From: Bimastos eiseni
Taxonomy: Eukaryota > Annelida > Clitellata > Crassiclitellata > Lumbricidae
Length of the DNA stretch: 64,000 nucleotides
NCBI GenBank assembly: GCA_959347315.1
Contig: OY365814.1
Coordinates: 35,033,146-35,097,145, forward strand
Reading direction: 5' to 3'
The notes beneath the pieces were generated by a model. The model was not told where the DNA came from. It was given only the letters and a program-made list of their open reading frames with translations, and searched no databases. A program made the translations under genes and the position numbers. The stretch's first letter is position 1, and every line of letters starts with the position of its first letter. This document shows positions 59,151-64,000 of the stretch, piece by piece.

Positions 59151-59167
59151 GTATGCTCTGCAGGCAT

Positions 59168-59380
59168 GCATGCAGGAAGGCAGAGACACGCATAGAAGCA
59201 CACATACAGGAAGGCAGAGACACGCATAGAAGCACACATACAGGAAGGCAGAGACACGCATAGAAGCACACATGCAGGAAGGCAGAGACACGCATAGAAG
59301 CACACATACAGGAAGGCAGAGACACGCATAGAAGCACACATACAGGAAGGCAGAGACACGCATAGAAGCACACATACATA
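59168..59380. repeat. 34-bp tandem repeat, about 6 copies
   Basis: Unit CAGGAAGGCAGAGACACGCA plus TAGAAGCACACATA, nearly identical between copies (one ATA/ATG change). Adjacent units abut with no spacers. Confidence 0.95.
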
Positions 59381-59399
59381 AACCTACATTCGGATTGAA

Positions 59400-59697
59400 T
59401 GACGTTTTAAGTAGAGAGAAAATATGTCATTAGAGATTCTTAGAAAGAGACACCAAATGGCAAATGGCAGACATGAGCACTAAGCGCACAGAGTACGCCT
59501 ATCCAGCCAACCAATTACTTATGCAGACCCAGACTGACAAACAACTGTTCATCTAAAGGCGCGCAAACTAACGCAACCGTTGCAAGGTCTCCACCTGGAT
59601 TATGGGAAATGGTAAAGAAGATCTAATAACAATCGTCGGAGTGGTTGGTCTCATAGACCGGCAGAGTAGATAGAAAGAGGGTGTGACTGAATCGGGG
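59400..59697. other. Spacer, nothing recognised
   Basis: Unique-looking sequence between the 34-bp repeat and the pentamer satellite. Confidence 0.5.
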
Positions 59698-62600
59698 AGG
59701 CAAGGGAACGGAAGGTAACGGAAGGAATGGAAGGGAACGGAAAGGAAGGGAACGGAATGGAAGGGAACGGAATGGAAGGGAAAAGAATGGAAGGGAAAGG
59801 AATGGAAGGTAACGGAAAGGAAGGGAAAAGAACGGAAGGTAACGGAAGGAATGGAAGGGAACGGAAAGGAAGGGAACGGAATGGAAGGTAACGGAAAGGA
59901 ATGGAAGGGAACGAAAAGGAAGGGAACGGAATGGAAGGTAACGGAAAGGAATGGAAGGGAAGGGAAAAGAATGGAAGGGAAAAGAATGGAAGGGAACGGA
60001 ACGGAAGGGAACGGAAGGAATGGAAGGGAACGGAAAGGAAGGGAACAGAATGGAAGGGAAAAGAATGGAAGGGAACGGAAAGGAAGGAAAAAGAATGGAA
60101 GGGAACGGAAAGGAAGGGAACGGAATGGAAGGGACAAGAATGGAAGGGAACGGAAAGGAAGGGAACGGAATGGAAGGGAAAAGAATGGAAGGGAACGGAA
60201 AGGAAGGGAACGGAAAGGAAGGGAAAAGAATGGAAGGGGAGGGAACGGAAAGGAAGGGAACGGAATGGAAGGGAACGGAATGGAAGGGAAAAGAATGGAA
60301 GGGAAAGGAATGGAAGGTAACGGAAAGGAAGGGAAAAGAACGGAAGGTAACGGAAGGAATGGAAGGGAACGGAAAGGAAGGGAACGGAATGGAAGGTAAC
60401 GGAAAGGAATGGAAGGGAACGGAAAGGAAGGTAACGGAAAGGAATGGAAGGGAACGGAAAGGAAGGGAACGGAATGGAAGCTAACGGAAAGGAATGGAAG
60501 GGAAGGGAAAAGAATGGAAGGGAAAAGAATGGAAGGGAACGGAACGGAAGGTAACGGAAGGAATGGAAGGGAACGGAAAGGAAGAGAACGGAATGGAAGG
60601 GAACGGAATGGAAGGGAAAAGAATGGAAGGGAAAGGAATGGAAGGTAACGGAAAGGAAGGGAAAAGAACGGAAGGTAACGGAAGGAATGGAAGGGAACGG
60701 AAAGGATGGGAGCGGAATGGAAGGTAACGGAAAGGAATGGAAGGGAACGGAAAGGAAGGGAACGGAATGGAAGGTAACGGAAAGGAATGGAAGGGAAGGG
60801 AAAAGAATGGAAAGGAAAAGAATGGAAGGGAACGGAACGGAAGGGAACGGAAGGAATGGAAGGGAACGGAAAGGAAGGGAACAGAATGGAAGGGAAAAGA
60901 ATGGAAGGGAACGGAAAGGAAGGAAAAAGAATGGAAGGGAACGGAAAGGAAGGGAACGGAATGGAAGGGAAAAGAATGGAAGGGAACGGAAAGGAAGGGA
61001 AAAGAATGGAAGGGGAGGGAACAGAAAGGAAGGGAACGGAATGGAAGGGGAGGGAACGGAAAGGAAGGGAACGGAGTGGAAGGGGAAAGAACGGAAGGGA
61101 ACGGAAAGGAAAGGAACGGAAAGGAATGGAAGGGAAAAGAATGGAAGGGAACGGAAAGGAAGGAAAAAGAATGGAAGGGGAGGGAACGGAAAGGAAAGGA
61201 ACGGAATGGAAGGGGAGGGAACGGAAGGTAACGGAAAGGAAGGGAACGGAATGGAAGGGAAAGAAATGGAAGGTAACGGAAAGGAAGGGAACGGAATGGA
61301 AGGGAAAGGAATGGAAGGGAAAAGAATGGAAGGGAACGGAACGGAAGCGAACGGAATGGAAGGGAAAAGAATGGAAGGGAACGGAACGGAAGGGAACGGA
61401 ATGGAAGGGAAAAGAATGGAAGGGGAGGGAACTGAAAGGAAGGGAACGGAATGGAAGGGGAGGGAACGGAAAGGAAGGGAACGGAATGGAAGAGAAAAGA
61501 ATGGAAGGGAAAAGAATGGAAGGGGAGGGAACTGAAAGGAAGGGAACGGAATGGAAGGGGAGGGAACGGAAAGGAAGGGAACGGAATGGAAGGGAAAAGA
61601 ATGGAAGGGGAGGGAACTGAAAGGAAGGGAACGGAATGGAAGGGGAGGGAACGGAAAGGAAGGGAACGGAATGGAAGGGAAAAGAATGGAAGGGGAGGGA
61701 ACGGAAAGGAAGGGAACGGAATGGAAGGGAAAAGAATGGAAGGGAAAAGAATGGAAGGGAACGGAACGGAAGGGAACGGAATGGAAGGGAAAAGAATGGA
61801 AGGGAACGGAAAGGAAGGGAACGGAATGGAAGGGAAAAGAATGGAAAGGAACGGAAAGGAAGGGAACGGAACGGAAGGGAACGGAATGGAAGGGAAAAGA
61901 ATGGAAGGTAACGGAAAGGAAAGGAAAAGAATGAAAGGGGAGGGAACGGAAAGGAAGGGGACGGAACGGAAAGGAAGGGAACGGAATGGAAGGGAAAAGA
62001 ATGGAAGGGGAGGGAACGGAAAGGAAGGGAACGGAACGGAAAGGAAGGGAACGGAATGGAAGGGAAAAGAATGGAAGGGGAGGGAACGGAAAGGAAGGGA
62101 ACGGAACGGAAAGGAAGGGAACGGAATGGAAGGGAAAAGAATGGAAGGGAACGGAAAGGAAGGGAAGGGAACGGAATGGAAGGGAAAAGAATGGAAGGGA
62201 ACGGAAAGGAAGGGAAGGGAACGGAATGGAAGGGAAAAGAATGGAAGGGAACGGAAAGGAAGGGAAGGGAACGGAATGGAAGGGAAAAGAATGGAAGGGA
62301 ACGGAAAGGAAGGGAAGGGAACGGAAAGGAAGGGAACGGAATGGAAAGGAAAAGAATGGAAGGGAACGGAAAGGAAGGGAACGGAACGGAAAGGAAGGGA
62401 ACGGAATGGAAGGAAAAAGAATGGAAGGGAACGGAAAGGAAGGGAACGGAATGGAAGGGAAAAGAATGGAAGGGGAGGGAACGGAAAGGAAGGGAACGGA
62501 ATGGAAGGAAAAAGAATGGAAGGGAACGGAAAGGAAGGGAACGGAATGGAAGGGAAAAGAATGGAAGGGGAGGGAACGGAAAGGAAGGGAACGGAATGGA

Positions 62601-64000
62601 AGGGAAAAGAATGGAAGGGGAGGGAACGGAAAGGAAGGGAACGGAATGGAAGGAAAAAGAATGGAAGGGAACGGAAAGGAATGGAACGGAATGGAAAGGA
62701 ATGGAACGGAATGGAAGGGAAAAGAATGGAAGGGGATGGAACGGAAAGGAAGGGAACGGAATGGAAGGGAAAATAATGGAAGGAAAAGAATGGAAGGGAA
62801 AAGAATGGTAGGGGAGGGAACGGAAAGGAAGGGAACGTAACGGAAAGGAAGGGAACGGAATGGAAGGGAAAAGAATGGAAGGGGAGGGAACGGAAAGGAA
62901 GGGAACGGAATGGAAGGGAAAATAATGGAAGGAAAAGAATGGAAGGGAAAAGAATGGTAGGGGAGGGAACGGAAAGGAAGGGAACGGGATGGAATGGAAA
63001 AGAATGGAAGGGGAGGGAACGGAAAGGAAGGGAACGGAATGGAAGGGAAAAGAATGGAAGGGGAGGGAACGGAAAGGAATGGAACGGGATGGAATGGAAA
63101 AGAATGGAAGGGGAGGGAACGGAAAGGAAGGGAACGGAATGGAAGGAAAAAGAATGGAAGGGAACGGAAAGGAATGGAACGGAATGGAAAGGAAGGGAAC
63201 GGAATGGAAGGGAAAAGAATGGAAGGGGAGGGAACGGAAAGGAAGGGAACGGAATGGAAGGAAAAAGAATGGAAGGGAACGGAAAGGAAGGGAACGGAAT
63301 GGAAGGGAAAAGAATGGAAGGGGAGGGAACGGAAAGGAAGGGAACGGAATGGAAGGAAAAAGAATGGAAGGGAACGGAAAGGAAGGGAACGGAATGGAAG
63401 GGAAAAGAATGGAAGGGGAGGGAACGGAAAGGAAGGGAACGGAATGGAAGGGAAAAGAATGGAAGGGGAGGGAACGGAAAGGAAGGGAACGGAATGGAAG
63501 GAAAAAGAATGGAAGGGAACGGAAAGGATTGGAACGGAATGGAAAGGAAGGGAACGGAATGGAAGGGAAAAGAATGGAAGGGGAGGGAACGGAAAGGAAG
63601 GGAACGGAATGGAAGGGAAAATAATGGAAGGAAAAGAATGGAAGGGAAAAGAATGGTAGGGGAGGGAACGGAAAGGAAGGGAACGTAACGGAAAGGAAGG
63701 GAACGGAATGGAAGGGAAAAGAATGGAAGGGGAGGGAACGGAAGGGAAGGGAACGGAATGGAAGGGAAAATAATGGAAGGAAAAGAATGGAAGGGAAAAG
63801 AATGGTAGGGGAGGGAACGGAAAGGAAGGGAACGGGATGGAATGGAAAAGAATGGAAGGGGAGGGAACGGAAAGGAAGGGAACGGAATGGAAGGGAAAAG
63901 AATGGAAGGGGAGGGAACGGAAAGGAAGGGAACGGGATGGAATGGAAAAGAATGGAAGGGGAGGGAACGGAAAGGAAGGGAACGGAATGGAAGGGAAAAG
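59698..64000. repeat. GGAAN pentamer satellite, continues past the window edge
   Basis: More than 4.3 kb of GGAAC, GGAAA, GGAAG, GGAAT, AGAAT and GGGGA pentamers on the + strand. Higher-order blocks such as GGAACGGAAAGGAAGGGAAC-GGAATGGAAGGGAAAAGAAT recur, and become more regular after about 61000. Period 5 with no stop codons makes the three + frames open for up to 441 codons of Glu/Lys/Gly/Arg; not genes. Similar in design to (GGAAT)n satellite of other animals. Confidence 0.97.

Noticed and set aside
59168..59380. Regular 34-bp repeat resembling a CRISPR array
   Set aside because: Units abut without unique spacers, and the genome is animal.
59851..63688. Forward frames up to 441 codons rich in Glu, Lys, Gly, Arg
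   Set aside because: Produced by the stop-free GGAAN pentamer satellite in all three frames.

Overview
The window is eukaryotic nuclear DNA from a bilaterian animal, most likely a marine invertebrate. The genes are split by GT-AG introns, exons sit far apart in AT-rich DNA, and there is much microsatellite, minisatellite and retrotransposon sequence. A caudal-type (Cdx) homeobox places it in Bilateria; the short BHMT-like proteins, the SAP30 protein and the delta1-like protocadherin fit an invertebrate, but the species cannot be named. A run of 200 N (39610-39809) shows a draft assembly.

Layout, left to right. 1-4320: a G-rich ~20-bp minisatellite (589-2440), a 12-bp array, then the last four exons of an unrecognised + strand gene ending at a polyA signal. 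6891-10875 (-): a complete seven-exon calcium- and integrin-binding (CIB) protein gene, 184 aa, with a MITE-like element in one intron. 11090-13560: microsatellites and LINE scraps. 14250-17756 and 20615-28699 (+): a tandem pair of six-exon betaine-homocysteine methyltransferase-like genes. The second copy is enlarged by nested LINEs and a Tc1/mariner-type MITE, and ends 10 codons early. 30582-32822 (-): a four-exon SAP30/SAP30L gene. 34262-35880: LINE fragments, one split by a hAT-type MITE with target-site duplication.

36000-46700: long (CA)n and (TA)n tracts, a tRNA-derived SINE, the gap, and the homeodomain exon of a Cdx gene whose frame is broken three times by single extra bases. A ~205-220 bp segment just 3' of it recurs 4.5 kb further on, beyond a 16-bp tandem array. 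47300-51300: simple repeats, a ~1.1 kb CTGTCT array and a second hAT-type MITE. 52235-58513 (-): a delta1-like protocadherin with one 2.7 kb exon coding for signal peptide, seven cadherin repeats, membrane span and start of the tail, plus two tail exons. That big exon is bracketed by 79-bp inverted arms that stop at its start codon. 58600-59150 is another LINE end, and 59698 to the right edge is a GGAAN pentamer satellite running out of the window.

The genes have no obvious joint pathway (one-carbon metabolism, calcium signalling, Sin3 corepressor, axial patterning, adhesion), as expected for animal gene neighbours. The most unusual items are the inverted arms around the protocadherin exon, the frame-broken Cdx exon and its duplicated 3' flank, the cryptic 5' splice-site array in the BHMT genes, and the intact-looking MITEs with target-site duplications. 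Splice models were made by eye from reading frame, phase and splice dinucleotides, so exon limits are predictions.
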